From positions 39,009,800-39,073,799 of the forward strand of contig CM055092.1 of the NCBI GenBank assembly GCA_029204225.1: a DNA stretch of 64,000 nucleotides. Reading direction: 5' to 3'. Each line of letters begins with the position of its first letter. The first letter of the stretch is position 1. The stretch comes from Diphasiastrum complanatum. Taxonomy: Eukaryota; Streptophyta; Lycopodiopsida; Lycopodiales; Lycopodiaceae. Positions 11,441 through 23,461 of this stretch are shown here, piece after piece. A program made the position numbers and the translations under genes. The notes under the pieces were generated by a model, which was not told where the DNA came from, did not search any database, and was given only the letters and a program-made list of their open reading frames with translations.

Positions 11441-12680
11441 CCTGTAAGGTGTGAACTGCATTTGTTCTCTCTCTTCCTCAGTCTTTGGATAGTCATCATT
11501 CATCAGCACCGTCCCTATGAGCATTGGAGTGTTCACTCCTTTGCAATTTAGCATCCCAAAGTCCTCTAGGATCTTTTGGGTGTATCTGGACTAGTGAAGG
11601 TATAACTTACATCCCTCGTTGTCCCTTTCAATTTGCAAGCCTAGGTAACACCTGGCTTCTCCCAGATCCACTATCTCGAAATGTTTCAAGATGTCTGCCT
11701 TTACTTCAGCTATTAGCTGCTCACTCCTACAAGTATCAGAGTGTCGTCCACATACACAGCCACAATGATGATCTGCCCATCTGTGACTCTGACATATACA
11801 TTGAAATCAGCCAACAGAGGCCTGAATCCTAATGATTTCAGGGCTTGATCTTTCTCATTGTCGGGTTGATTGTTTCAGACCGTAGATGCTTCTATGCATT
11901 CTGCCTGCATAGTCAGGAAGTGAATTCGAGACACATCCTAGGGGTTGATCCATGTAGACCTCTTCGTCTAATTCGCCATGCAAGAAGGTTGTCTTCTCGT
12001 CCACAATGTGGATCCTGAGGTCATAAGCTGCTGCATATGCAAATAACAGACGTAGGGACAAATGTTTGACGACAGGAGAGAAGATTTTAGAGTATTCAAT
12101 ACCGTATCTCTGAGAGAAACCCTTCGTGATGTTCCCATCTGGTCCGTATTTGAGTTTGAAAACCCATTTGCATTTGATAGTCTTGCGCTTATGTGGTAAT
12201 GGTTCCAACATCCAATACATGGTTCTTCCTCATGGACTCCATCTCTTCGTTCATGGCTTGGATCCATTTGTCCTTTTTTGGACCTTCAATCACCTCCTCG
12301 AAAATCTATGGTTTGCCACTGAACCCGCAGAACTCTTCTGATGTGGAAGTTGAGCTGCCTGGCACATATCTTGTTGGCGCTCTTCGTGGTCTTGTCGACC
12401 TTCTGGGAGATCCTCCTAGAACAACTATGTCTTTGCCCTTGTCTACTCTACTCGGTCCGGAACCATCTTGGTTTACAAGAATCGCGACAGCAGGTTGCCT
12501 CTCAAATCTTTCTTTGTCAGATTCGTTGCTCGAATGGGAGACGACTCGAAAATCTTCGTTTTTGTGTTCGTCCTCTGCTCCCTATCGTTGGCGGCAGGTC
12601 ATAATATTGTCTCTCCATAACATCGTAGCTGACAGGATCGTCGTTGGCCATTGTTTATTATCATTGAAGCAAATGAAATC
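11440..12680 (-). pseudogene. Copia RT fragment of a different lineage
   Basis: On the minus strand the linker and RT run from about 12660 downwards: CKWVFKLKYGPDGNI, GIEYSKIFSPVVKH, VYMDQPLGC and SIYGLKQS, then YVDD at about 11728-11739 and later LGEARCYLGLQIERDNEG and FGMLNCKGVNTPM near 11440-11560. The YKARLVAK block between DGNITK and GFSQ is missing, an internal in-frame deletion. Further frameshifts lie near 11720 and above 12250. The wording differs from Copia-1, so this is another family. It abuts the gypsy gag-protease remnant at about 12.7 kb, on the same strand but of a different superfamily. Confidence 0.8.
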
Positions 12681-12741
12681 ATTGTGAAAACATAAATAAA
12701 CTTTAAAATCAAAATTTTTTATTATTGAATTAAGTTTCCAT

Positions 12742-14120
12742 TTAGAATAAGATTTTAACATTTCTAGTGTTAACACTTAAACTAGCCTTGATCTTAATCA
12801 AAGAATCCTCATGCATAAAAGATAAAGATTTTTCAACAAAATCAATTTTCAATGAGTTATTCTTATCAAAATGACATTGTTGTCCAAGAACAATATCCAC
12901 ATTAGCTAATGCAACAACATTGCATTCTAGTTTTTCAGAGTAATCCTGTATGTACAATTCTACATCAGGAACAACATAATTCATAAATGCGGAATTCATT
13001 CTCGATGCCATTGTCACACGATATTTTTTCTCACTTTTTCTGGTAGGAAAGTTTAGCATCTGCACCAAATTTATATTAATAAATTTATGAGTGGATCATG
13101 TGTCAAAAAGGACATTAACAACTTGATCATTAACTTTTTTAATGCAAATAAGGTCATTAGGTCCAAAAACTAAAGACCTAAGAAAACATACATCCATCTC
13201 ATTACTTTGAGATAGATTACCTGAGGTAGAAGCTAGGTTTTTGACGCAATTTCATGCAAGGTGACCCTCACCATTGCACTTGAAGCATAGGTTCTTCTTA
13301 CGAGCTTCAGCTATATCTTTGCCACCCTGGTTTTTAAAGTTTTTCTTGGTTTTCTTAGGATTGTTGGATTTGGGATGTATTTCATTAATAGTTTCCCTAT
13401 CCTTCCTCTTGAATTGAAAACCTTTCTTTGGATCATTAGGCTGGTGACCCCTAGATGGCTTAGGTGTGTCATCAAAATACTTTGCAGCCCTAATAGAATC
13501 CTCTAGGATTTTTGGATGGTTCCTATGAAGATCCACTTGGTAATCTTTTGGTAACCCATCAATAAACATTAACATTTGTACCTTTGGTGGAATGTCACTA
13601 TAAAGTGGATTCAGGTACTAAATCTTGAATAAATTGTTCCAAACATTTATTCATTGTTAAATGACTCAACTTTTGAAAGTGTTCATAGTCATCTAATAGT
13701 GGTAGGAAGTATTCCCTAAAAACTCTGCAAAAATCATCCCATGTACAAGGTTGATTGCCTTTTGCAACTAGGTCATCCCACCATATTGAAGGCTCTTCCT
13801 TCAAGTAACATAGTTATAGTGGACAACTCTTCACATTCAAGGAATTGGTTCATGCCAAAGTATTTGTTCGATACATTAAGCCATGAACTTACTACTTGCA
13901 AGTTCTTATCTTTCTTCTCCCCCTTAAACAATTTTACGGGAGGTGGAACTACATGCTTCTTTTGGTTGGCTAACCTAGACTCTAAGTCTTGGTTACTTTG
14001 ATTAGTTTGAAGAGGCTATTTATTAGTGGCTTGAATTTGTTGGTATAAAAGTTCAAGAGCTTTTGCCACATTGGATGGGTTTGATAGGTCAAATGATGAG
14101 TTTTCATTGGTTTGATCCAT
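12742..14120 (-). pseudogene. Ty3/gypsy GAG-protease remnant
   Basis: The start at 14120 gives MDQTNENSSF. The retrotransposon gag domain follows with PPVKLFKGEKKDKN, WWDDLVAKGNQPCTWDDF and LPLLDDYEHFQKLSHL. A basic linker leads to a zinc knuckle LCFKCNGEGHLA.NC near 13252-13290, where a stop replaces one residue. The protease motif is VLFDT.STH with a TGA in place of the central Gly, near 13100. The protease C-terminus ends at 12742. Several frameshifts and stops interrupt it. No matching gypsy RT or integrase follows; the next sequence is copia. Confidence 0.8.
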
Positions 14121-15690
14121 TGGGGTTGCTTGTGTGTTTTTCTATTATGCAAATAAAACAACAAGTAATTCCAATTAGAATGATAGAAATGCTTCAACTC
14201 TTACATAATCCAATGCAAATAAAAGCATTTACTTCTACTCATTCAATACTTATTGTTTGTAAGCTCAATCCAAGCTTACTTTTTGCAAGCTCAATCCAAG
14301 CTTAAGAGAAAACTACATCAAGAAATTTCCTACTTTTGCCTCAATCCAAAGCAAAAACCAAAACAAGTCTTTATGTAAACTTCAATTAACTACTTCAAGC
14401 TAATGTTTACAAAAAGTTCCCATTCAAATTCCATTTCCAGGTTTCATTTTATTTTCAGCACAAATTTTCACATTTTTCACTTTCCTAGATCTTCAAATCC
14501 ATGAAACTAGTGTCTAGAAATGTAAAACTAATGAAGTTCTATAAAACCTTCACTTTATAGGTTTGAAAATTAGAACTTCAAAATGACAAAAAACAAAACT
14601 TCAAATTTTTTTTTATGCATAAAGTTACACTACCTTTTCCTTCCTACATTGCCAATAACATTAAACCAGTAGGTAGAAAAGTATAACTAATGAAGTCCTT
14701 ATGAAAACTTCACTTTTCATATTTACAGGTCTGAAAAACAGAACTTCAAAATGAAAATCAAAAGTTTTAACACTTCATTTATGAAAAAAAAACACTAGTT
14801 TTGATCAAAAACATAAGCTAGAATCAATCTTTTTCCCAAAAAAATTTGTGGATGTAGAGAAAGACTTTCTCTAACCATTCCACAAATCCCTTTTCAAAAA
14901 GATTCTAAACCAAAAGCCCACATTCAAACTTCTCTATCATAATAAAAAATCAGCCCCTAAACAATTCTATAAGCATCACTACTCTTTAACAAGAGAATTA
15001 GGATGCCTCCACCTGCAAGTAAGAATCTTCAAGCCTCCACAGATCTCTCCTCCACCTGTGTCCCTAATCTTAATCACAAAGGTAGATAACAAGTGGCCTC
15101 AAGTATTCACCACCCAATCATAGCTAGATAGCACATGCAATCTTGCATCTAGGCTAATCTAGCACCCCCTTGCTAACCAATAACTAACCACAAGCATACC
15201 ACCACACACCATAGCATACTCAAGATCCAAACCCTACTTATGTCTCATACCATAAGCAAGATCCAAACCCGAAGCATACTACACACAAGAAAACATTCTA
15301 TACACTAGTAGCCACACTTTCAAACAAGAAAGATCTCTCTCCCTCCCAATGGGAGCCCTATTCCTCTCATATAAATGACAATTCGCACCCTCCAATATAC
15401 TATGGAGTTCCATGCACAATCAATGATAAAGAGAGAGGCCTAGGGGAGTTAAAGAACCTTCATCGGCTTATGGAAGGTCAAGAGACTTCTTCCATAACCT
15501 ATGACTCTTTGAATGCTTTTTTTGTGGGAGTTGAGAACTCAATGGACCCTTTGGAAGGGCGCCCTTCTACTAGGTCCCATTGCCCAAGTTGTGCTTGTAT
15601 ACTTTGATCCTAGACCAGTAAAATGATATGGTTCAAGGTTGAGGCCCAGGGTTTAGAAAAATAGCCAAACACCCATGGTAATGACGTTCT
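14121..15690. other. Non-coding leader or flank with duplicated segments
   Basis: AT-rich sequence with no coding frame. Two similar blocks (about 14515-14610 and 14680-14790) share AACTAATGAAGT, CTTCACTTT and AGAACTTCAAAATGA, so a segment of about 160 bp was duplicated. A short direct repeat AAGCTCAATCCAAGCTTA occurs near 14260-14305. The region probably includes the 5' untranslated leader of the minus-strand gypsy remnant, but I saw no PBS to prove it. Confidence 0.45.
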
Positions 15691-15710
15691 AACACCTCAC
15701 TAGGTTCCAT

Positions 15711-15945
15711 ACCTCCGACCAAGGCATAGACACCTACCTTCCCTTATCCAAGGACACCAGTACCTTAATCTAAAGACACACCCTTAATCCTAAGGGTACC
15801 TCTTATCGAAGGGTAACTTGATTTTATACCTCCGACCAAGGTATAGTCACTTGCATGTCCTTATCCAAAGGCACCAACCCTTAATCCTAAGGGTACACCT
15901 TATCCAAGGGAAACTTGCCATTTAGCCCCCAACACTAAATGGACA
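15711..15945. repeat. Two diverged tandem copies of a 117-bp unit
   Basis: The phrase TACCTCCGACCAAGG recurs with a period of about 117 bp (15709 and 15826), followed in both by CTTATCCAA and CTTAATCCTAAGGGTACC-type sequence. No function was recognised. Confidence 0.7.
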
Positions 15946-15990
15946 TATAGGGGTCACTGAAGTACTGCTAGTTACATAGGTATGTAACAC

Positions 15991-16160
15991 CGCAACTACA
16001 GTTGGCCGTAGACAGGCTTTTGCAGGCAGTGGGCAGCGATGGGCAGGCTGGTGATCAGAAACTTGGTGATGAGAAACTGCAGCTACACTGTGGCAATAGG
16101 CAGGCCTTTGGGCAACAATGGGCAGGCTGGTGATTAGAAACTGTAGCTTGGTGGAGGAAC
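15991..16160. repeat. Two tandem copies of a 79-bp unit
   Basis: GGGCAGCGATGGGCAGGCTG at 16031 recurs as GGGCAACAATGGGCAGGCTG at 16110, each followed by GTGATYAGAAACT. Each unit also carries a GCAGGC-rich start. The units are non-coding in every frame. Confidence 0.72.
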
Positions 16161-16482
16161 AGATGGGCCTGAATTACGCCTCTGAACACCTGCTTGGCTC
16201 GTGAGAATTGTTTGCAAGAAAGGGGCTGAAAAACGATTTGGCAGTTACACACAGGCGGCCCTTCCTCTAGCACCAGGCTGATCCTACACAAAAGAAACAT
16301 ACACGAAAAAAAAGATCCAAAATGTAAAATTCCTCTACAAGCGTTCACCTACAAATGAGCTCTCCACATTGACTCATACTTGGAGGCCCTTATTTTATAA
16401 AGAGCCAGCAAAAACTCGAAATATGATAATTTAGTGAAGTTACAAGCCGTAGTAATTTAAGTATAAAACTAAGTCACTTACA

Positions 16483-16565
16483 AAAGGTTCCATGGGACAA
16501 ACCCCCAATGGACCATATGCTTATTTTTATAAGTTAGGTTCCTGGGACAGACCCCCAATGGACCT
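16483..16565. repeat. Short direct repeat
   Basis: GGTTCCATGGGACAAACCCC and GGTTCCTGGGACAGACCCCC, each followed by AATGGACC, lie about 43 bp apart. Surrounding DNA from 16160 to 17130 shows no gene. Confidence 0.6.
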
Positions 16566-17135
16566 AAGCTAGAGCCGCTTTAATTACATAACTTGAAGTA
16601 ATTGAATTCCAATATGGCTAGAATATTCGTAGGAAATATTAGCCTACATATGGATTATATATAAAAAATAAAAATCTCCAACACAATTTAACTCTATTTC
16701 CATGGAGTATTCTTACTCAAAAGTTAAATCGCTAATTAGCACAGTACCAGGAAAACAAATTTTCCATTACCCAGGTACTTGCCTGCCACGAAAAGAAATC
16801 CCATGAAGAGCCAATTACTTGCTTTCAATTCTAAATCTATGAACCAAGCTCATATACTGTATGTTAGGATAGCAAAATATCTCTTCAAACCATTTTCTTG
16901 GTTATGCTCCGAAGAATCGATTATTCTTTTCTCCATTGCTGGTTTAGGCAAATGGAACCGAGGTTCACAAGAATGGGCCACATATTTGTCATTAAAGTAA
17001 CAACTCATATAGCCATGCTTCTCAAAAGAAAAAAATTCCTTTTCCAAAAGAACCATGCACTCCCCAAACCCTAACAAAAAAACCCTATACACCAAACTCC
17101 TGGCACCAAAAAGGGTTCTCAGCCGCGACCTCATC

Positions 17136-17137
<2 letters not shown>

Positions 17138-17168
<31 letters not shown>
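17138..17168. repeat. (GA)n microsatellite
   Basis: About 31 bp of uninterrupted GA repeat. Confidence 0.95.
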
Positions 17169-17171
<3 letters not shown>

Positions 17172-17276
17172 GAGAGCACGGACAGGGCGGGATCGCGCCC
17201 CTTCTCAGTCCATCTGCAGCTCGCTTTTCTTGCTTGGCTTCACCCTCACGACTTAACATTGCATTGGAAACAGGCT

Positions 17277-17520
17277 TCATAGCCAACCATAGCTGGAACA
17301 ACAGGTTTCATAGCTGCTACAAATATTCTGGATGCGCTCTACTGCATCCACAATCAGCGAATTAATTCCGTTGCTTTCCTCTGGCCCTAAATCCTTGACA
17401 GATACCCATCCGAGGATAAATCTATAGGCGGAAAAACGGTGGATCAGTGATTTTTTTTCAGGACTACCAAATGCGGCTTCAACCACCAGGGTCAGCGCAC
17501 TTTCCTGTTCTCCAGATGGA
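17277..17520 (-). CDS. Possible exon of an unrecognised gene
   Basis: A minus-strand open frame contains GWVSVKDLGPEESNG and SLIVDAVERIQNI. Upstream it extends into CPSGEQESALTLVVEA before candidate splice acceptors (TTCAG or GAACAG) near 17510-17540. The residue mix looks protein-like and less AT-biased than the surroundings, but I do not recognise a family and found no companion exon with certainty. It could be a gene relic or chance. Confidence 0.22.
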
Positions 17521-18381
17521 CACCCGGGTCTCTGAACAGTAAGCAGTGGCTATGTTAAGACATCCCACAAGCAGGCCAAAGGGAAAAAAACAGGGTTTTT
17601 TCATCAAGATCTTAATTGCATGCCTGGTTCATTAAATGGAGTTACTTTTCTCCTTCTATCCATCAAGCACTCCATAGGCAAAGGCTTTAAGAACAAGAGT
17701 TCTAAGCTGCATGCGTCATTTACTCCAAGAATATGATTCTTATCCTACTTTCAACAAGATATACAACATCATACTACTTTTGCAGGGAATAGCAGTTCAT
17801 TAAAGTGAATGATCTCTTACAATCTTAGCTTTAAGCTCTGCTCAAAAACAAAGAATTAGCATAGCAACTCTTCCAATCTATGTTCGCAAACATGCAGATT
17901 CACTAGAGGATTTGAGTAAATAAAAACTTCTAATCCGTAGCATACAATTCCTAGAATCATGTTTCTACCTTGCATACAGTTCATACCAACCGAAAAAAAT
18001 TGATTCGTAATCAATCTTTCAATGAAACAAGAAAACATGATTCAGAACCTTATGGAGTTATGCTTGTTATCACAATCCTTAATTCAGCAGAAGCTAGCTA
18101 GTAGACAAGCAACGGGGTCTATCCATGCATATCATTCTACATCAAATGAAACCTTCCTCAAAGCATCAGAAATTTAAGAATGAATTCATTACTAATTCTC
18201 AGCATCTTTATCAGCATCTTTATCAGCATCTTTATCAAAATTGTACAAGTAGAAGAGCACTCTACCACCGAATCTTGAAAAACATGCTTTTACCAAGAAT
18301 TAAATAATCCAAATTCAAACTTCGCGTGAGAGATCAACACTCCTTCCGGTATGTAAATCCAATCCAACGATCGCATCTTAG

Positions 18382-18398
18382 CCAAGCTCTGATACCAA
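18382..18398 (-). other. PBS of a minus-strand LTR element
   Basis: The minus strand reads TGGTATCAGAGCTTGG, an initiator-Met tRNA PBS. On the plus strand it is followed at 18399 by TGTAAAGACAACTAGGG, which would be the terminal CA end of a minus-strand 5' LTR. The LTR would extend rightwards, but its outer limit is not visible. The internal region to the left has no recognisable gag within 3 kb. Confidence 0.6.
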
Positions 18399-18845
18399 TG
18401 TAAAGACAACTAGGGAAAACCCCTAAGGTGAGGATAGGAGAACACAACAGGAGACATGGAGGAGAAGAGGCTTTCTTTTAGATTGAGTGAACTTGTTAGG
18501 TTTTGATGTCTCTGGTTGCTTTTGTCCACATAGCATTCATGAACTATTAGCCACTTGTGAAATAATGCAAGAGGAGGACACCGAGTCATAGTTCATATTT
18601 TGGAATCTTTTGAAAACCATGATGAAATAAGCACCTAAAATCTCATTGCATAAATGCTCAACAAGTTATTAGGAACTTAGCTTGTAATCTCCTCACATCC
18701 TAGACAATGTTGTCTTGGATGTGGAAAGAATTAGAGGCAAAACATATTGATGTCATAAAGAATTGTGGTATCAATATAATGTACTATCTTCTTAGAATGA
18801 GAAATGAATGCCACAAGCAAGACACAATATGATATGATTGTTATT

Positions 18846-19075
18846 GTAAGCAAATCATAAGGAGGTGTGCTATTCTAATGCCAACCATCCACACCTTGCA
18901 TGTCAATCTAGGGAGTCCTTTTCTTGGCATGCACATGCTACTTGGAAGTCATAAAAGCCTACCTATGTTTTATTTTCAGAAAGCAGAAGGAAAGATGTTT
19001 TGATCACATACATGATTGACTCTCTTGCATTTTACTTGTCTTTTCTTTCTCTACAAAGCAACAATGGTTATCAAC
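18846..19075. repeat. Dispersed repeat, copy 1
   Basis: Starts GTAAGCAAATCATAAGGAGG and continues through TTTTCTTGGCATGCACA to TTTTCTTTCTCTACAAA. Related copies start at 19397 and 19490. See the finding on this family. Confidence 0.75.
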
Positions 19076-19160
19076 CCACACATATAATGGCTTACACTTG
19101 CAAGTCATCATCAAGGAATGAGTAGTAGTACCAGTTACCAAGAGATAATTTTATTGGTGT

Positions 19161-19162
<2 letters not shown>

Positions 19163-19218
<56 letters not shown>
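19163..19218. repeat. (TC)n microsatellite
   Basis: About 56 bp of pure TC repeat, lying between copy 1 and copies 2-3 of the dispersed repeat. Confidence 0.97.
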
Positions 19219-19220
<2 letters not shown>

Positions 19221-19396
19221 TCCTTTGCACTACTTCTCAATGTGATTCACACCTATGAGTTTGAGCCAAGATTGCCCACATTCATTGGCCACTACAAAAT
19301 GTCTATGTCATGCTAAAGGGATTTTGAGACATACTCCGAGAAGAAAATAAAATAAATGTGATTTTAGATATTTTGCTTCAGGGAGAGGTTGTTAGT

Positions 19397-19705
19397 GTAA
19401 GCAAATTGCAAGGTGCTTGTCTGATGCTAGCTATCCACACCTCCCATGTCAAGCTAGGTTGTACTTTCCTTGGCATGCACAAGCTGCTTGTAAGCAGATT
19501 ACAAGGAGGTGTGCTACTTTGATGTCAGCTATCCATAACGAGGCCATGTCAATCTAGGTTGTCCTTTTCTTGGCATGCACAAGCTCCTTGTAAGCATTAA
19601 AAGCTTGCTTGTCTTGCATTTTTCGCAAGCCAAAAAGAAGATGTTTTGATAACATGCAAGATTGATTCTCTTGTATTTTGCATCTCTTTTCTTTCTCTGC
19701 AAACC
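19397..19705. repeat. Dispersed repeat, copies 2 (partial) and 3
   Basis: Copy 2 (19397-19489) and copy 3 (from 19490) are tandem, each with GTAAGCARATT, an AGGTTGT(A/C)CTTT core and TTGGCATGCACAAGCT. Copy 3 continues, like copy 1, through a GATGTTTTGAT motif to TTTTCTTTCTCTGCAAA. Confidence 0.75.
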
Positions 19706-20037
19706 AACAACAATAAGATGTAACCATTTAATGCACTTATCTTAATAACGTATTTGCAAGCTTTGTATTAGATGAGTGAAAAACTACTTATTTATTCAAA
19801 AAAATTAAAAAGCCTTCAAAGGGAGAGATGAGTTAGAAAGAGCATGCATAATTTATACCCCAAATTTTGAGAAAATGTTAATGAAATCAAAGCAATTGAA
19901 TGAGACAAAGCAAATGGAGTGCAAATGGGCACACCATCTAGGGAGTTTAACATCTAGGGTAGAAGAGGGCACACCATGTGGAGCATCCACTAAGAATCCA
20001 AATTATTAATCTTGTCACTATGTAGAGAAGAAGAAGA

Positions 20038-20110
20038 AAATTTTTGTTTTCATTAATAAAAGATGGAGAAACCCATCGGAGTACAAAGAAATGCATGTAG
20101 AAAGTACAAA
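20038..20110 (-). repeat. Possible LINE 3'-end remnant
   Basis: The minus strand reads TTTGTACTCCGATGGGTTTC and then CATCTTTTATTAATGAAAA. It resembles the minus-strand sequence near 34480-34530 and recalls the 3' tails of plant L1 elements. There is no reading frame. The assignment is weak. Confidence 0.3.
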
Positions 20111-20140
20111 GGCCATAAGGCGAATTGAGTTACTATGCAT

Positions 20141-20272
20141 CAACTATAACAAAGCAACAATCTCACAAAGTAGCTATAGAAAGCCTACTGCTTGATGTAG
20201 AGAGCTCAACTATAACAAAGCAACAATCTCACAAAGTAGCTATAAAAAGTCTAATGCTTCATGTAGAGAGCT
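20141..20272. repeat. Two tandem copies of a 66-bp unit
   Basis: CAACTATAACAAAGCAACAA recurs at 20141 and 20207 with nearly identical following sequence (TCTCACAAAGTAGCTATA). The duplication looks recent. Confidence 0.88.
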
Positions 20273-20284
20273 CAACTTAGTAAC

Positions 20285-20420
20285 GATGTGATAAAGATGA
20301 GCATATTAGCATGTCCAAATGAAATAGCATAGTAGATGTGATAAAGATGAGCATATTAGCATGTCCAAATGAAATAGCATATTAGCATGTACAGATGAAA
20401 TAGCATATTAGCATGTACGA
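20285..20420. repeat. Tandem repeats of 50 bp, then 26 bp
   Basis: GATGTGATAAAGATGAGCAT at 20285 recurs at 20335 with the same 3' part. A shorter unit with CATATTAGCATGTAC and GATGAAATAG repeats after it. No coding content. Confidence 0.85.
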
Positions 20421-20819
20421 TGTAGCCATCCACCCATAGGTACTAGTATGGAGGATCATGCATTGTAGTACATTTCCAAACAAACAAGAGCAAACACAAG
20501 AGAAGTTTGCCATCTCAAGGGATTCACTTTTTTCTGGGTGGGATGACAACCCAATTTCCTTTGTCACAAATGCCCGCAAATGTTGATTAATCTTCCTCCT
20601 TTCATAGGCGGAGTTCTGAATGGCATTTCCACGGCATTGCTATCTCTTTTACTTGGCTCTATCCCTAAGCTTAGCACTTATGATCAAGACCAAATGTATG
20701 TTGATATGAGGGCTGAATTTTATTTGGAATTCGCAAACAATTTTTTTTCATAAAAATGGTTTTGCAGAAAATTGCTGTGATATTTGACAGATAGTTATTC
20801 CCTGCTATATGTGTTGGTA

Positions 20820-21790
<971 letters not shown>

Positions 21791-22004
21791 AATTGATCTG
21801 TACGCTGACCCCTTCCGCTCCCAACAATCCCTGAAATGGCTGTGATTATCTTGCTCGTCGTAGTTATTTCTTACTCTCTCTAACATTGCAATCGTAATTC
21901 TCATTGATTCAATCACAGTTCTGGTTTAAATGCATGCGACTAGTAATCAGCCAACTGAGTCTTCCAGATGAAGTATCGGTCCGTTGTTCTTAGTTAACTC
22001 GCTT

Positions 22005-22030
22005 GTGACGCAGATTAGCCAATGAGTGTA
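22005..22030 (-). promoter_or_regulatory. Shared promoter module (CCAAT box and CGTCA)
   Basis: On the minus strand ACTCATTGGCTAATCTGCGTCA lies about 220 bp upstream of the ARF-A ATG. ARF-B has CTCATTGGCTGCTCTGCGTCA at 35096-35116, also about 220 bp upstream of its ATG. Both contain ATTGG (CCAAT box) and a TGACG-type core. Confidence 0.55.
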
Positions 22031-22059
22031 GGTCTTTGACAAAGCAAAGGAGTGCACGC

Positions 22060-22165
22060 GCAATCAATGTAAGGGCCCATGCCAACGCGTTCACTATAAA
22101 CATTGCCCAAATATGTCCTCCATTTGTGGAGCTTTCTCATTGCTAAGAACTTGTTGCATTTCAGA
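22060..22165 (-). promoter_or_regulatory. Conserved upstream block shared with ARF-C
   Basis: On the minus strand the order is AAATGCAACAA, GAGAAAGCT, AAATGGAGGA, TGGGCAATGTTTATAG (22094-22109) and GGGCCCTTA (22070-22078). The ARF-C upstream block at 45680-45766 has the same elements in the same order, at nearly the same distance from its ATG (GGGCCC about 285 and 276 bp away). TGGGC and GGGCCC resemble plant site II elements bound by TCP factors. The conservation is seen; the function is inferred. Confidence 0.6.
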
Positions 22166-22449
22166 ATTTTCAGATCAAAATAATTAATTGAGTCCAAGAT
22201 CTTTCAAGCAATAGAATTTGCCCGTGGTTATGTTCAAAAGCACACATTGAAATTAAACTACACCAATCATCTTCTTTTGTAGGGCTATATTAGCCTTATT
22301 TGTGGCGGCTTTTGTTGGGAAAACCGATGGTTTTGATTGATGTTACTATAGCAAAAAGGACAAGAATCTAGTTGTCACTATGTCATCAAAGACACAATGG
22401 GGCCTTGGCATTTGTGAGTAGATTTTTTGCTAGTTTCTTTCTTGCCATC

Positions 22450-23115
22450 ATTTAACAAAAAGATAGCACATTGTGTGCCAACTTTTGTATGCTATTACTT
22501 CAATGTTTATTATTAAGAATGTGATTTGGTACATAGTTAAGAATCTCACAAGTAGTTTTAAATTAAATTGTTTTTTTGCAACCTCCAAAGATAGCACATC
22601 GGCATGCCAAGAGTCTCACTGGAAAAAAAAAAATGCATTTCATATTTCACGCCGGTGTGCTATCTTTAAAGGCTGCAAAAAGTTGTTTTACTTTGCACGT
22701 CGGCTTACTATGTTTGGAAGTTGAAATAAATATTTTGAAATAATGCTTTTACTAAAAATTTGGTTCTCAAATGTGTCAAAATAGCTTTTCTATTCTATCA
22801 TTTACTAGGCTTGTACACCGGCATGCTAGCTGAATCAGCTTCAAACATAAATTTATTTTTTCAAAAAAAAATCCATTTTTTTTTAAATTAAAAATTTGCA
22901 GGCTAGCACGCCGACATTCTAACTTTTATAAAACGATTTTTTAAAAATAAAAGTAAACCTATATTTTATAGAGTAACAAAGTATTTTGTGATGGACCTAC
23001 TTAAAATATGATAAATAGTTAAATTTCTAAGTATGCATCAAATCACAATTCTTGTTTTTAAAAAATCATGTAGTGGCATAAAAAGAGTAGCACACCATGT
23101 GCTACCATTTTGTTG
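22450..23115. repeat. Scattered short motif family in both orientations
   Basis: Variants of a roughly 14-bp motif of the type TAGCACACCGGCATGC occur near 22458, 22590, 22645 (inverted), 22695 (inverted), 22815, 22905 and 23085, in AT-rich spacers. A related piece is near 21530. No coding region is associated. Confidence 0.5.
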
Positions 23116-23461
23116 AATCATGGGTAGAAGAAACTCGCAAAACTTGCAAAAAATGTACTCGTAGAATGTCAAAACCCTACTAGATGTACATGTTGAAGAT
23201 GAAATGCCTGATCTAATTATGGAGAACACAAATATATTTGACAAGAATGTGGATATATCTTTAGGTTTTTTAAATATTGAAATCTTCATAGATGAATTGG
23301 ATTCTTTTGACTCAAAAAATGAAAAGGACAATAACAATTTTCTACATGAGGACGTTATTGAGAGAGAGTCTAATTATTATAGTGATGATGAAATTCATCT
23401 AAGTAGAGATGAGTTGTCAGGTGTATTAGCTAATGAATATGAACCTTGTAATAATGAGTAA

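Noticed and set aside
12193-12687. 164-codon plus-strand frame
   Set aside because: It lies antisense to the copia linker and RT fragment, which has clear RT motifs on the minus strand.
9911-18378. Shared 16-mer TCCAACGATCGCATCT near two primer binding sites
   Set aside because: Only about 16 bases match and the surrounding sequences differ; it may be a relic of related leaders but is too short to claim.
23204-23461. 85-codon acidic open frame
   Set aside because: No motif, no companion exon, AT-rich surroundings; it could be a decayed transposon tail but nothing supports a gene.
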